A stretch of DNA of 64,000 nucleotides from Gracilariopsis chorda (GCA_003194525.1 NBIV01000013.1:62001-126000); one strand, 5' to 3'. Shown: positions 10,684 to 21,592, counted from the stretch's first letter. Program-made: numbers and translations. Notes: generated from the letters alone by a model not told the origin.

Positions 10684-11952
10684 ATGACTGAAAGAAATTG
10701 CTTCGCCATCGCACCGCACCTTCATAGGCGACTGCTGCGCAAGAGACCATCTCGAAGAAAACTATGTCTTCAACACCCGAGATCAGAGCTAAATGTCGCA
10801 TCCACGCGTGGCCTCGGATCACTGGAGAAAGGAAGTTGGTTCAAGCTAATCTGCGGTGCTAGTTCTCAGGATGCGTCCTCTATTCGTAATCTCTGTGAAG
10901 TCTACACTTTGGCTGGGGTCGATTGCATTGACGTTGCTGCGGACGAGAGTATAATTAGGGCGGCTCGAAAAGGGATAGATGCTGGAGTTGCTCGTGGTTT
11001 ACATAAGACCGACGAAGGGCCGTTACTAATGGTTTCTATCAATGATGACTCTGACCCTCATTTTCGAAAAGCATTGTTTGAGGTTAAATACTGCTTGAAG
11101 GACTGCAAACGCCCTTGTGAGATGGTATGTCCAGCTGAAGCAATTGACCTCACAGGCGTCATAGCTGATCGCTGCTATGGATGTGGAAGATGCATTCCAG
11201 TGTGCCCAATTGGGATTGTGAATGCAATTGAATATGTACATGATACTTCTCACGTCAAATCGATGTTATGCCAAGGCGTAGATTGTCTGGAAATTCACAC
11301 AGGGAAAGGTCATTTGAGTCAGTTTACGCGCCTGTGGAGGAGTATTGAGGATGCAGTTGTCAATAAGCTGAAGATAGTGGCCGTGTCATTTCCAGATCTA
11401 GGTGCTGATGACGATATGGCTCAAGCTCTTCGTGAAATGTGGCAAGTGATATCCGGAAGCGGACGGTTTCTCAAGTCCGGTCTGACCTTGATATGGCAGA
11501 CTGACGGTAGACCAATGAGTGGAGATATTGGTAGAGGAACTGCTGTGCACTCCGTGCGACTTGCGTCCAAAGTCTTGCGGTTGCTCGACAGGGAAGGCCT
11601 ACCGGGACATGTACAACTGGCTGGAGGGACAAACTTTGCGACTGCCCGACAAATGAGAGAAGCGGGCTTGTTGAGAAAAACTGGGGCACAGATTGATAAA
11701 GGACGATTGATGACAGCGAGTGGGATTGCTGTCGGGGGTTATGCGCGAAAGGTAAGATGAACTACGTATAACCACACAATTCCATACACTTACGGAAACG
11801 TAATACTAACTTGTCCAACCGTACAGATTGTGAGGGAGGAATTAGGAGACAAGTACGACGACTCCCTGAATGAGGAGGAGCTTCAAAGGGCGGCGGAATG
11901 TGCCTCTGGCCTGGTATACGGCTTCAAATCATGTTTCCCTAACCCCACATGA
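10684..11952 (+). CDS. ldpA: LdpA-like 4Fe-4S protein, two exons, probably plastid-targeted
   Basis: In cyanobacteria LdpA is an iron-sulfur protein linking redox/light state to the circadian clock. Exon 1 is 10684-11751, the 75-bp GT-AG intron 11752-11826, and exon 2 11827-11952, giving 397 residues. The first 44 residues are basic and Ser/Arg-rich, as in a transit peptide. The mature part starts with SLEKGSWFKLICGAS and the GVDCIDVAAD segment typical of LdpA. Two ferredoxin-like clusters follow, with cysteines at 137/141/145/149 and 164/167/170/174 (CYGCGRCIPVCP). The LdpA C-terminal domain continues across the intron (GYARK / IVREELG). The neighbours are unrelated host genes. Family identity is strong. 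Clock function in an alga is not established by the sequence; plastid location is inferred. Confidence 0.88.
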
Positions 11953-12564
11953 TCCACGCACGAAACTTGATAGTGCTGTCAAGACAAGAAGAAGAGCTTC
12001 TTTTCATATCGTTCTTATCTTCTTATGCGTTGTAGATGCCACGCAATACAACCGAAGCACCGCCAAAGAAAAGCAACACTGAACAACGGTGCAGAGCACC
12101 AGTATTAGTCATCTGGACACCCGGCTTACCGTGCATCTTCTTTGTCCCAAGTTCACCAATGCACCGATCGGTATGACGGTAACTCGTAACCCTTTACCAA
12201 AAGTAATTCACCGACAGTACCGTCGGTCTGAATGGAAGCTACATGGAAGAAAGTTTCTTCCATATGGTTTCAAGAAACTCGAAACCTTGGCGGCCAGCTG
12301 ACGCTTTAATTGATGCTGTTAAAAGGTAATGTTTTGTGTGGTATTGTAATTTAAGTTAGCGCGCCCGAATAACGGACCCCTGTAAGGTTGCTGTCATATC
12401 TGAATGACAATGTAACTCAGCTGCCACGACTGTGGGAGTAGTACAAAAGGTTCAGAACTGCCACTCGCAATCTAGACTCTGCTTTCCATGTCTTGCTGAA
12501 TATCATATTCCTTCCTTTCAAAAGCATTTCGACCCTACGAAACAACAAGAAGCAGAAAGCAGCG
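11953..12564. other. Intergenic between LdpA and golgin genes
   Basis: No convincing gene. Two short open frames (11870-12082, 12089-12301) have no recognised features. Confidence 0.3.
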
Positions 12565-14553
12565 ATGTCTATGTTTATATCAAAGGCCTTGCGTCGTGCA
12601 GAGGTATTCCTGGAGCAAGTTGATGAAAGCGTAGCGCAGGCGTCAAGGCGGTTGGTCGTGGAAGGGGCCACTAGAGCAGTAGACGAAGAAGAAGAAGAAG
12701 AAGAAGAAGAAGGAGAAGAGTACTATTCGGAAAACGAATTAAACCAACAAAGTAGAGCTTCCGCAATTCCTCGAGCAGAGCAACGCGCAAAGACCTCGTT
12801 TCCTGATACAAATACTATATCTGATCAAGACGATGAAAACACAGACGGATGGGGTGATGATGTGCACATTGATGATACAATGCTCACGAACCCGACCACC
12901 TCTGACCAATCCAACAACGCAGAGATAACCCAAGATGTAGAAGAGGCAGCAGCGGAATTGATGCCAGAGCCCCCAATTGAAGTGGAGAAGCTTTCTCAAT
13001 CGAAATCAAGAACTCACGATGACTCTCATGTTCAGCAGAAGGCAACTTCGTTGAATCATCCGAATGTTGAGGTTGAGGTTAACAAATCGAAGCAAGTGAA
13101 CGAAACTCTTCCAAAGCAAGGGAACGAGTACATTCAAGCGCTAGAGACAGAGAACGGAGATCTCAGGAAAGAGTTTGAACAGCTCGAGACGGAGTACGAT
13201 AAAGTAAGAAAAGAAAAGGGAAAGCTTGTTAAGAATCTTAAACGCATGAAAGACATCGTCAACGAGATGGATGAAACTCTACGGGAGAAGTCTGCAGAGG
13301 CTCGTAGTCTTGAGAGCGAACTTATGGCAGCAAGTGATAAGATCTCTTCCCTTGAAGCCGAATCTGCTATGAATGAGGCACGTGGGAAAGACGGGATGGA
13401 CGCTCTGCGAAAAGAAATGGCAGAACAAATAGGTTCACTTGAAGAGAGTCTTGCCGCCTCAATTCAGGAAGGTAACATACTGAAAGAAGAGAATGAGCGA
13501 TTGAATGAAGCTCTTCTGCAAGGGCATGAAGTGGATTTGGCTACCGCTGATGGTGCCCGAGAAGAAGCCACAAAGGCTCATCGAGCGTACGAGGCAGAAG
13601 CACTTGCACATCGCGAAACGAGAAAGCTTGCCAAGGAACGTGAAGAAGCTCTCCAAACAGAGGCTGCACTCGCAACAAAGGCTCTGGCAGATGCGCAGAG
13701 GAAAGCCGAAGAATGCACTATATCAACGAGTAACGCAAAGTCAAGCCAGCGAGCAGCGGAGGCAAAGTTACAAACTGTGGCGAACGCTAGAGACGCTGCA
13801 TTCGCGAGAATCGAAGATCTTGAGCAGGCTCTGAGTTTCTATGAGGACAAACACGGTAAGGAAAGCCCTAGACTGAAGGAATCGCAGGAGATGCAAGAGA
13901 CGATAGCCGAACTGGAAAATGCTCTGGAGGCCAAAAACGTTGAACTTAACCGACTAGAAGGGGAAGTTGAAGGAATGCGTGCCTCAATGAGACCAAGAAA
14001 AGACGTGATGTCGCCGCGAGCAAGCGCAAGACAGGACGCTGCAGCTTCTCAAGAAGTTGAACTGAAACTGCGGCATATGGCGGATGCAACGCTGCGGAAG
14101 CAAGCTCAACTTGAGGTGCTGCGATCGGAAAATCGCACACTGCAACATCAATTAAATACTGAACGTAAGCGAACACGGGAGGCGCAAGCTATGGCTGCGG
14201 CTGCGTCGACATCGCGTTCGTCAATTCGCGGTGGATTTAGAGGAATACTGGACACTGGGGAGGACGAGCGAGGCGAACGGATGTACGGGGTTCGGGACGG
14301 TCCTCTAGCGCGGTTCCGAACACCGAGGAGCTGGCCACGGTCAGTTTCGAAGGTGATCATTGGACTGGACCAGTTCTCGGCGCATACGCTGGCATTCCTG
14401 AGAAAGGAGCCTCTGTTGCGTCTGGTGCTGTTGCTCTACATGGCCGGCATGCATTTGTTTGTGTACAGCATACTGCACTGGCATGTTGATGCTGTGTCTG
14501 GGGGTGAGGCGCATGGCAGCATCGCATCCGCAAACGCTGGTGTGAACAAATGA
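12565..14553 (+). CDS. Golgin-84-like tail-anchored coiled-coil protein
   Basis: A 662-residue protein. I chose the ATG at 12565 over one 24 codons upstream because MSMFISKALRRAEVFLEQVD matches the conserved golgin-84 N-terminal helix. An acidic low-complexity run of about ten Glu (GAA repeat at about 12687-12718) follows. Residues about 190-560 form a long coiled coil rich in E/K/A/L heptads. The C-terminus has FLRKEPLLRLVLLLYMAGMH, the conserved pre-membrane and transmembrane segment of golgin-84, ending in a short lumenal tail. Golgin-84 proteins sit in cis/medial Golgi membranes by this tail anchor and tether vesicles. The gene is intronless and converges with the CGR1-like gene 190 bp downstream. 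Confidence 0.8.
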   Translation: MSMFISKALRRAEVFLEQVDESVAQASRRLVVEGATRAVDEEEEEEEEEGEEYYSENELNQQSRASAIPRAEQRAKTSFPDTNTISDQDDENTDGWGDDVHIDDTMLTNPTTSDQSNNAEITQDVEEAAAELMPEPPIEVEKLSQSKSRTHDDSHVQQKATSLNHPNVEVEVNKSKQVNETLPKQGNEYIQALETENGDLRKEFEQLETEYDKVRKEKGKLVKNLKRMKDIVNEMDETLREKSAEARSLESELMAASDKISSLEAESAMNEARGKDGMDALRKEMAEQIGSLEESLAASIQEGNILKEENERLNEALLQGHEVDLATADGAREEATKAHRAYEAEALAHRETRKLAKEREEALQTEAALATKALADAQRKAEECTISTSNAKSSQRAAEAKLQTVANARDAAFARIEDLEQALSFYEDKHGKESPRLKESQEMQETIAELENALEAKNVELNRLEGEVEGMRASMRPRKDVMSPRASARQDAAASQEVELKLRHMADATLRKQAQLEVLRSENRTLQHQLNTERKRTREAQAMAAAASTSRSSIRGGFRGILDTGEDERGERMYGVRDGPLARFRTPRSWPRSVSKVIIGLDQFSAHTLAFLRKEPLLRLVLLLYMAGMHLFVYSILHWHVDAVSGGEAHGSIASANAGVNK

Positions 14554-14743
14554 TGGTGGGTAGAGTGTCCGTCGGTTCCAAGCGAGGAGAGCACGCATAG
14601 AAAGCATGTCCGCGGTACTTGCCCGATGATTTGCTTTCCCGAGCTCCTTAGCAGCATGCGGACACTGAGCTGTTCCGCACACTGACTCTGGGTCGGGGAA
14701 TAAATAACTTAGGATCACAAAGAGCAATATACGGGCCGGGCTG

Positions 14744-15310
14744 TTACTTTTTAAGGTTGTTCTTGTGCACATAGTTAAGAAACTGTTTCTTGCTCATCTT
14801 GGCAAGCTTCTTCGGGTTGGTTATGACCAGCTTCTGCGTGCCGCGGGCTTCGTTTTCCGCCTGGCGCTTCTTTTTCTCTGCGCGTCTCTGGCGCTCGGCT
14901 TCCTTCGCGGCGGCGTCGGCTTCCTTTGCTTCCCGCACGATTCGCATGAGGGCCTCGCGATTCTGGCGGCGGCGGTTCTTCTGCTCCAGTGTGAGCTTGA
15001 GGGCGGCGGAGCGGCGCTGCGCGGAGGCAGTGCGGCGCTTGGGCTTCTTCCAGGGGCGGTGGCCCTTCGCCGACGGGACGGGGGCCGGGGGGGAGGGGGC
15101 GGCGGGGGCGGCGGGGGCGGCGGGGGCGGGTTGGATTGCGGTGGAGGGGCTGTCGACTTGCATGGCGGGGGGGAGGGCTCGCAATTGCGTTTCGAGGAAG
15201 GCGGGATGACGAGGGGGCGGGCGGACGACGGCGGCGGGGGACGGGGGGGGGGCGCGAAGCACGAAGAATGGACCCGGCAACGTGGAATTGCGCTTAATTA
15301 ATTTGAGCAT
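14744..15310 (-). CDS. CGR1/CCDC86-like ribosome-biogenesis protein
   Basis: A small very basic protein of 188 residues if it starts at the ATG at 15310. A longer frame to 15430 would run into the CWC22 leader. The N-terminal third is Pro/Ala-rich, with a GGC/GGG repeat at about 15090-15135 encoding an APA-type repeat. The core has WKKPKRR, then a long charged helix with EAERQRRAEKKKRQAEN. It ends with ITNPKKLAKMSKKQFL, matching the CCDC86/Cgr1 C-terminal pattern (NP-x-KLK-x-x-x-KKQ). Members are nucleolar and act in 60S pre-rRNA processing. It lies head-to-head with CWC22, with 155 bp between the starts. Confidence 0.65.
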   Translation of the reverse strand: MLKLIKRNSTLPGPFFVLRAPPPSPAAVVRPPPRHPAFLETQLRALPPAMQVDSPSTAIQPAPAAPAAPAAPSPPAPVPSAKGHRPWKKPKRRTASAQRRSAALKLTLEQKNRRRQNREALMRIVREAKEADAAAKEAERQRRAEKKKRQAENEARGTQKLVITNPKKLAKMSKKQFLNYVHKNNLKK

Positions 15311-15465
15311 GGAACGCTTGCTTTTCGTGCTTGCTATTCGCGCTTCACAGGAGGGGGCAGACGTGTCGTCTGGCCACCCCGCGTGGCAGCCACTGGCGCA
15401 GCGCTGTCGAATACTCTGACATCTCTCCATTGAGAAGCAGTCACGAAACTAGCAGGAATCCTTGT
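15311..15465. promoter_or_regulatory. Shared bidirectional promoter, CGR1-like / CWC22
   Basis: Only 155 bp separate the two divergent start codons, so one short region must serve both. This is inferred from gene layout. I see no clear TATA element. Confidence 0.45.
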
Positions 15466-18084
15466 ATGCGCCCCACTTTGGCCGCCACCATCTCTACGAA
15501 CATGGCTGCGCCTACACAGACTATCCGGCTCCCCACCCCTCCAGTTCCCTCATCGTCAAGGCCACCCCGCCCCCCCCGCCCGCCACGTCCGCAGCCAGCC
15601 CCATACATCCCTCCCTTCCGTGCGAAGCGACTTCCCACTGTTGCTTCCCCTAAACAACTTCAATTGCAGCACTGGACCGGCCTCAAGAAGGCCATTAACG
15701 GTATTGTCAATCGACTCAACGCCAGCAACCTACCTTCCTGCGTCATACAGCTTCTGCGTCTCAACATAGTTCGCGCCCGCGGTCTCTTCTGCAAGGCAGT
15801 CTTACGCGCCCAACTAGCCTCACCCAATCTCTCCCCTGTATTTGCCAGCTTCGTTGCGGTCATAGGATCTAGGTTTCCTGCCATCGTCAACTTGCTTGTG
15901 CGCCGACTAGTCGCCCAACTCAGGGCTGCCTACGGCAACCAGGACCGCATCTCGTGCTTCGCTACCGCTAGATTTCTAGCCAATCTTTGCAACCAATACG
16001 TCGTCAAAGAGATCCTAGTGCTCGAATTCCTTTTAACCTGGGCTTTAGAACCATCCGACGGTTCCGCTGAACTTGCTGTGGTCACCCTTCGTGAATGCGT
16101 ATCCACACTTTATCAAGAGAGTCCGCCTGCCCTCGAACTCGTCTTTGACAAGCTCAGAGCAATGCTACATGACGGGCAACTTGGTCGCAGAGCAGAGGTC
16201 GCTATCGACAATTTGTTGGACCTGCGTCGAAAAAAGTTTCGAGGTTTGCCATCCCCAGACCCCCGTCTGGACCTGTTGCACGACAAAGATATCTTCACAC
16301 ACGACATTACACTTGAGGAAGACCTTGGAGATTTGCAACACGAATGCGACAAGTTTCAGTTTGATCCCAACTTCGAACAAAACGAAAACGCCTACGAAAG
16401 CATTAAGAAAGACATCTTGGGCGCTGCCATGGACAATCTACCGCAAGGGCTCTCTGAGGACCCAAATCGACCACAGTCAGATAAATCCTCAAAACCAACA
16501 ATACAGGCTGAAAATACAGCCGCCGGCAGCTTGAACAAGGACCCTATGCCCAGCAAGACTACCGATATGACAGAAGCTGAACTTCAACAGTTCCGCCGTA
16601 CAGTGTACCTTATACACAGCTCCACTTTATCCCATGAAGAATCCGCACACAGGTTATTAATTTTGATGCGAGACAACAAAGGGCGTGAACATGACCTTTG
16701 CCAAATGCTCATTGAGTGCTGCAGTCAAGAGAAGACCTTTCTACGTGTGTATGGGCTTCTTTCTGATCGGCTTTGTCGCCGCGATCGCGTATATCACACC
16801 CACTTTGAAGACCTGTTTGCCACTCACTATGCCACTATCCATCGATTTGAGACAAGAAGGATTCGCAACATTGCAAACCTCTTCGCATTTCTGTTGGCCG
16901 CTGACTCGATTTCGTGGAGCGTGTTGGAAGTTGTCCGCATCGTTGAAGAGGAAACTACTGCATCCAGTCGAGCTTTTCTAAAGTTTCTAATGCAGGAACT
17001 CTGTCGATCATTAGGCGAGGCAGGTGCAAGGGAACGGTTCAAAAAGGCAGAACGAGACGGCAACTTGACAGGCGTCTTTCCAACTGACAACGTTACGAAC
17101 GCAAAGTTTTCGATTAATCTTCTAACCACGATCGGGCTCGGTTACCTAACTGAAGGACTACGAGAAAAGCTCAAGGATCTGCCAAAAAAGGCCAATGATG
17201 ATGATGCTGAAAATACATCATCTTCAAGTTTTGACTCCGACTCTGCATCTTCGTCGTCCTTGAGTATTGACAGCGGGGAAGAGGTTGCTCAAGTAGGTAT
17301 CTCAAACGACAATGAATCCCGAGGATCAAAGCGACCTCAAGACCCAGCTTCTCGAGCTGAATCCGAGAGACCAACGAAGTCCCGTCGAATCGATGACCCC
17401 TCGATTCGGAGGGATCGATTTGACAGCCAGAGAAGAAGGGATGCTCGGCGGAACATGCCGTTTGACGATATTGAGCGCAACCATCGTGCCTACGTAAACT
17501 CACCATCAGGATCCCGCACACGGCGATATGCGCCTGAGCACAGCGACGAAGACCGAGCACGATATCGATCAAAGCGTCATAGGAGCCGATATGGGTCGTA
17601 TCATGACGATCGCCGTTCTCGAGATGTGTATCGGTCGTCTCGGCCGCCGTCCAGAGATCATCGAGACAGGTACTGGAGTGACGATGACGCCCCAAGGCGT
17701 GCTAGTTCAAGAGACCGGAATGAAGGTCGTCCGTCAGACATGGAAGATTTTGAAAGAAACCGACATGGGGGTGACGAACGTGAAGCATCACCTCACTACG
17801 AGTATGACGATGATGACCGTGATATATCTCCTCATCGAAATAAGAGAAGAAGCTCGGACTACCACCCGGAAGATTCTCAAGACTCTCGGGAACGCCAACG
17901 CAGACATCGCAGTCGTCGTTATCGCCACTACTCTGACTCTGAATCAAACTCATACAGTCCGGACAGGAGGCGGCGACGCGGTAGCTCTTGGCATCGCCGG
18001 CGTTCGAATCGAAGGCATGAATCGTCCGATTACTCGGATGCACCATCCGCGTCTAGGTCTCCACGACATCGCCGTAGACGCTGA
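15466..18084 (+). CDS. CWC22: CWC22-like pre-mRNA splicing factor
   Basis: 872 residues from the ATG at 15466 (an upstream in-frame ATG at 15331 lies in the other gene). After a Pro-rich leader, a MIF4G domain spans about 65-310, with LKKAINGIVNRLNASNLP and the helix ending LLDLRRKKFRG. An MA3 domain spans about 360-560. The C-terminus (about 600-872) is an RS/RD-rich tail with many Arg-Ser, Arg-Arg and Asp-Arg pairs. CWC22 is a spliceosome protein that recruits eIF4A3 for exon-junction complex assembly. The domain order and RS tail fit well. It is intronless here, in a genome with few introns that nevertheless keeps this splicing factor. Confidence 0.9.
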   Translation: MRPTLAATISTNMAAPTQTIRLPTPPVPSSSRPPRPPRPPRPQPAPYIPPFRAKRLPTVASPKQLQLQHWTGLKKAINGIVNRLNASNLPSCVIQLLRLNIVRARGLFCKAVLRAQLASPNLSPVFASFVAVIGSRFPAIVNLLVRRLVAQLRAAYGNQDRISCFATARFLANLCNQYVVKEILVLEFLLTWALEPSDGSAELAVVTLRECVSTLYQESPPALELVFDKLRAMLHDGQLGRRAEVAIDNLLDLRRKKFRGLPSPDPRLDLLHDKDIFTHDITLEEDLGDLQHECDKFQFDPNFEQNENAYESIKKDILGAAMDNLPQGLSEDPNRPQSDKSSKPTIQAENTAAGSLNKDPMPSKTTDMTEAELQQFRRTVYLIHSSTLSHEESAHRLLILMRDNKGREHDLCQMLIECCSQEKTFLRVYGLLSDRLCRRDRVYHTHFEDLFATHYATIHRFETRRIRNIANLFAFLLAADSISWSVLEVVRIVEEETTASSRAFLKFLMQELCRSLGEAGARERFKKAERDGNLTGVFPTDNVTNAKFSINLLTTIGLGYLTEGLREKLKDLPKKANDDDAENTSSSSFDSDSASSSSLSIDSGEEVAQVGISNDNESRGSKRPQDPASRAESERPTKSRRIDDPSIRRDRFDSQRRRDARRNMPFDDIERNHRAYVNSPSGSRTRRYAPEHSDEDRARYRSKRHRSRYGSYHDDRRSRDVYRSSRPPSRDHRDRYWSDDDAPRRASSRDRNEGRPSDMEDFERNRHGGDEREASPHYEYDDDDRDISPHRNKRRSSDYHPEDSQDSRERQRRHRSRRYRHYSDSESNSYSPDRRRRRGSSWHRRRSNRRHESSDYSDAPSASRSPRHRRRR

Positions 18085-19394
18085 TTGTGTATTGAGGGAA
18101 GGTACAGTGATTTGATTGTGGGCTGACTAACTTCAAGAGGACCTTCATTTTTTTCAACCCTTCAATGTCTGAGTATCAGGTGATAGACTAACGTGCATTT
18201 GTACTATTTGAACCTTTGTTTCTCGTTTCGACCGGTTTCGAGTATGTGCATGTCACCACTTACTTCGTCTTATTTCATATTCGCTTTGACAAAGTCTTTG
18301 TTTCACCAGATATGTCGCTTTTCGAGACTTTCGTACTGTTTGCATGTCCACTATAAACAGGTTGTCTAGCAAGAAAATATGTGTAAGTACTCGATGGTGC
18401 ACTTGTATCAAAGTCACTTGTACATATGGCACCGTCACAATGAAATTTCCTTGACGTAAGATTCATAACTTGGACAAGCGCTCCACTATTCCATGGAAAT
18501 AATAGGGACTGTATGGTACGCCGCGGACGCAACGATACCAGATCGATAACGAGTTCCCTGTCGAAGAGTCAGGGCGCGGTGCAAGCGTTGTTATCGATGT
18601 GTGAGATAGGTTTGTTCGTCGATATGATCTGCTGTCCTGTGTATCATCGCACCTTCGGTAATAGCTAAACCAGTGTAAAGAAAGCTAAATAACCTAGGCT
18701 GATTTCCGAAGCCAGATTGACTATGCAGCATACTTATATATCGTATCCATGTTCGTCAACAAGGAACTGCTGCCTGTCAGATGCTCCAGGCAGAACTTAT
18801 GATTTTCAACCCCAGAAAGTACATTTCATCATTCTGGCGTCCGATACGAAAGGGAATCAAAAGCGGCGATGGGCAATTAGGGTAGGTAACGGGGTTACCA
18901 GTTGGAGGAGGGCGTTGCAGGAAAGGGAGCCATTCCCTAGGTGTGGTGAAACCAAGATGCATTGTCGATGGTCTCTTGCGGATACCCGATCGAGAGTCCA
19001 TTTCGCTTCCCTCACTAGATGCGAGAGAAGGGGCTTGTGTTGGAAACGCCTCGACATTTCTAAGAGAGAGAGAAGTTCTTTGATAAGGACTCCTACCACG
19101 CTATCGGATGTAGTTGCGTGAACTCATATACATACATAGATATATGCAAGACGCCATCTTCGCGTATAGGAAAGCGCGCTGAGCGCAGGGTGAGAAAGGT
19201 TTAGCAAAGATCCGATGGCGAATGATATTCAAGGATACGTATCAGGATACTCCTAATCGAAGAAAATTGGTGCGCTATCTACATCCCCAATTGTCTATAA
19301 GCATCAGGTCACACCGGACATGTGGCTTGTCCTTGGTGCCATGAATAATTCTTTTGCCATGACGAAAACGCTTGCGAAATCTACTAAAATAGTG
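18085..19394. other. Intergenic, no gene supported
   Basis: Several short open frames (for example 18717-19121) show no domain or composition signal. The right end is the 3' flank of the ABC gene. Confidence 0.3.
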
Positions 19395-20563
19395 TCACTC
19401 ATGTTCGACATTGTCTTGCATGTCGTAGACCAAAGGCATCATCGCGATCCGTGGTCCTTGGGCCAGGATGCGTCCCTCTCCCATTCTGTGTGAGTTAAGT
19501 ACCATACACGTTGGTGATTGATGATCAGTATATGTATAGTACAGGGATAGTGAGATTCTTAAGTAACTTACATAGCAATATTGTCAGCAAACTCTAACTC
19601 GTCGAGCAAATGAGTTACCCTGTGAATTCATATGCTCAGATTAACATTGAACGGTTAGAATATCTCAACTCGGGAACATTATCCTCGGAAGATGTATGAG
19701 GCATTGCTTGACACTGAACTGCTAGGAGGAAGCTAGCCCAGCAACACGATATGACCATCACAAATTGTTTTTGCATTCATTTTGAGCCGACGACCGGAGG
19801 TGAGTGCGTTACTGTATCGCTTCTCCAGGCGACCTTCGAAAAATGCTTATCGCAACCAAGTGGAGACTTGAATTCCTTACCATATGGCGCCGATATTTCG
19901 ATCTGTTATAAGCCGTCTGACTCTTGAGATCAGTTCGGCTTTGTTGAGAGGATCCATGCTTGCGGTGACTTCATCTAACAAAAATGACTTTGGCTTCATA
20001 GCGAGAGCAGCCGCGACCGCGGCACGCTGTCGTTGGCCACCACTTAAGCGATAAGATGACATTCGCATAAAATATTCAGGAGGAACTAGACCTACCTCGG
20101 TTAATGCTTCTCTTACAGCACCCCAGAGTTCGGACCGTGATGTATCTGGTTTCTTCGGGACAGAGACAGCAATATCCATACCAATCGTTGGCATCAAGAT
20201 CTGTATATTAGGATCTTGTTGAACAAAGGCACATGGCTTCTCCAGGTATACATGTCCTGATGACGGGTTCAGCAACCCACGCAAAATGCGGAGAAGTGTA
20301 CTCTTGCCGCTCCCATTCTTGCCGAGTATCATAGTTAATTCCCCCTTTTTGACAGATAATGAAACGTTATTAAGAGCAGAACGACCGTTTTCCCAACGAA
20401 AACAAACATTTCTCACAGATATCACTGGTTTCTCTGTGGCTGAGATCGGACGGGAGTCTGTCATTCTCACATGTGAACGGCGGATATGGTTATGGTGGAT
20501 GAAAGGATACATGAGACTTGTTACAAAAGCTTCCATACTTCTTTGCTGTAATAGCCGATCCAC
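19395..20563 (-). CDS. ABC transporter ATPase of the CbiO/ABCI11 type, three exons
   Basis: Exons on the minus strand are 20563-19881, 19619-19572 (only 48 nt) and 19485-19395, joined by GT-AG introns of 261 and 86 bp, giving 273 residues. The large exon has Walker A GKNGSGKST, a Q-loop in FVQQDPN, the signature LSGGQRQRAAVAAALAMKP and Walker B FLLDEVTASMD. The 48-nt exon supplies the H-loop (VTHLLDELEFAD), and the last exon the ...MGEGRILAQGP tail. It resembles the stand-alone ATPases of energy-coupling-factor importers and plant plastid ABCI11/NAP14, linked to plastid metal homeostasis. The N-terminus before ISVRNVCFRW (about 45 residues) may be a transit peptide. No membrane partner is nearby. 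The substrate is unknown. Confidence 0.85.
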
Positions 20564-21008
20564 TCATAACGTGGAAGCGCTCAAATGCGGCGCAATGTAA
20601 CCAGCAATACCCTGAAAATGAAGCTCAAAGCAGCTACTGTGAGAGCAAGCAGTTTTTACCGCTAATCTTCGATCTGCCTGTCCGAAATGAACCAAAGCAT
20701 AACAAATATCTTGGAGGAGAGAGCGCTTGACTTTGAGTCTTCGCTAACGGGAGATAAGAACGAGCAGATCAAACATCGAAGTTATCTTTGGCAAGGGTTT
20801 GTTTGCTGGTGAGAAGAGCACAAGTGCCTCGAACGGCGATCGTGACCACTTTTTCTGGCCGTGTAGCCACATAAGGTTTGTATTCGGATGTGAGGCCGCC
20901 ACGCTACCAATAACCCTTTAGTGTACCTTTGGTAGCCTTCTTTCGTACTGTTGTAAGATATACGAGAGAGGAGCATTAGAAAAATGTTCTGCATTGATTA
21001 CGAAGATT
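20564..21008. other. Intergenic, no gene seen
   Basis: Upstream flank of the ABC ATPase gene. A TTTTCAG tract on the minus strand near 20615 could mark an extra 5' exon, but no exon is supported. Confidence 0.3.
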
Positions 21009-21083
21009 TTGTATTGCCTAATACAATGATGATTGAAGAGTGCCCTGCACTAAATTAGAAAGACCTTGTATTGCATAATACAA
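21009..21083. repeat. Two tandem copies of a 7-bp-stem hairpin
   Basis: TTGTATT-GCCT-AATACAA occurs at 21009-21026 and TTGTATT-GCAT-AATACAA at 21066-21083. Each is a perfect 7-bp stem with a 4-nt loop, 57 bp apart. Function is unknown. Confidence 0.6.
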
Positions 21084-21294
21084 CGACGAAAGGGCGTTGC
21101 CTTTCCAATGTGATTGTCAGTAAGAGAGCCTTTGCCGAAGGTCACAGAGCAATGACATATAGGCCCAGCCTTGGGTCGAGTAAAAAGGAAAGAGCGGCAT
21201 CAAAAAAACCGAATAGAGACTGCCCAGCTTTGTGTTGAACTGATCTTCATATTCGTGCCATATCTGCGACGACAACCCCACGCAATGTCCGTAA

Positions 21295-21592
21295 AGTGAG
21301 TTGTGTGGACGTCATGTCAATTGCGTGGGACGACATGTAATCTGTAGGCACTGTCAAAAGCACAATTACTCGGAGTCCGCCCACTTCCCATCTGGCCCTC
21401 TCATTACTTTACTCTGCGCATCTCCGCTCCTCTTATAATACTCGTCCGCGCCCTTTCTCTTCTTCGGATAAGAGTCTCTTCTCTGACCTTTCACGTTTTC
21501 AGCTAGTGTGGCTTGATATGTCTCATTCGGATGTACGTTCTTGTTCAATTACAATTCCATGTAGCAATTCGACACGTAAGCCACTTATTACA
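21295..21592 (-). repeat. Copia 3' LTR
   Basis: About 298 bp, alignable over its full length to 36318-36612 (shared start GAGTTGTGTGGACGTCATGT, shared end TTAT-C/T-ACA). The intact copy starts TGTGAG and ends CACA. Here the first two bases are mutated to AG. Confidence 0.85.

Noticed and set aside
12493-12564. Earlier start of the golgin gene
   Set aside because: The conserved N-terminal helix begins at the ATG at 12565; the extra 24 codons look like leader.
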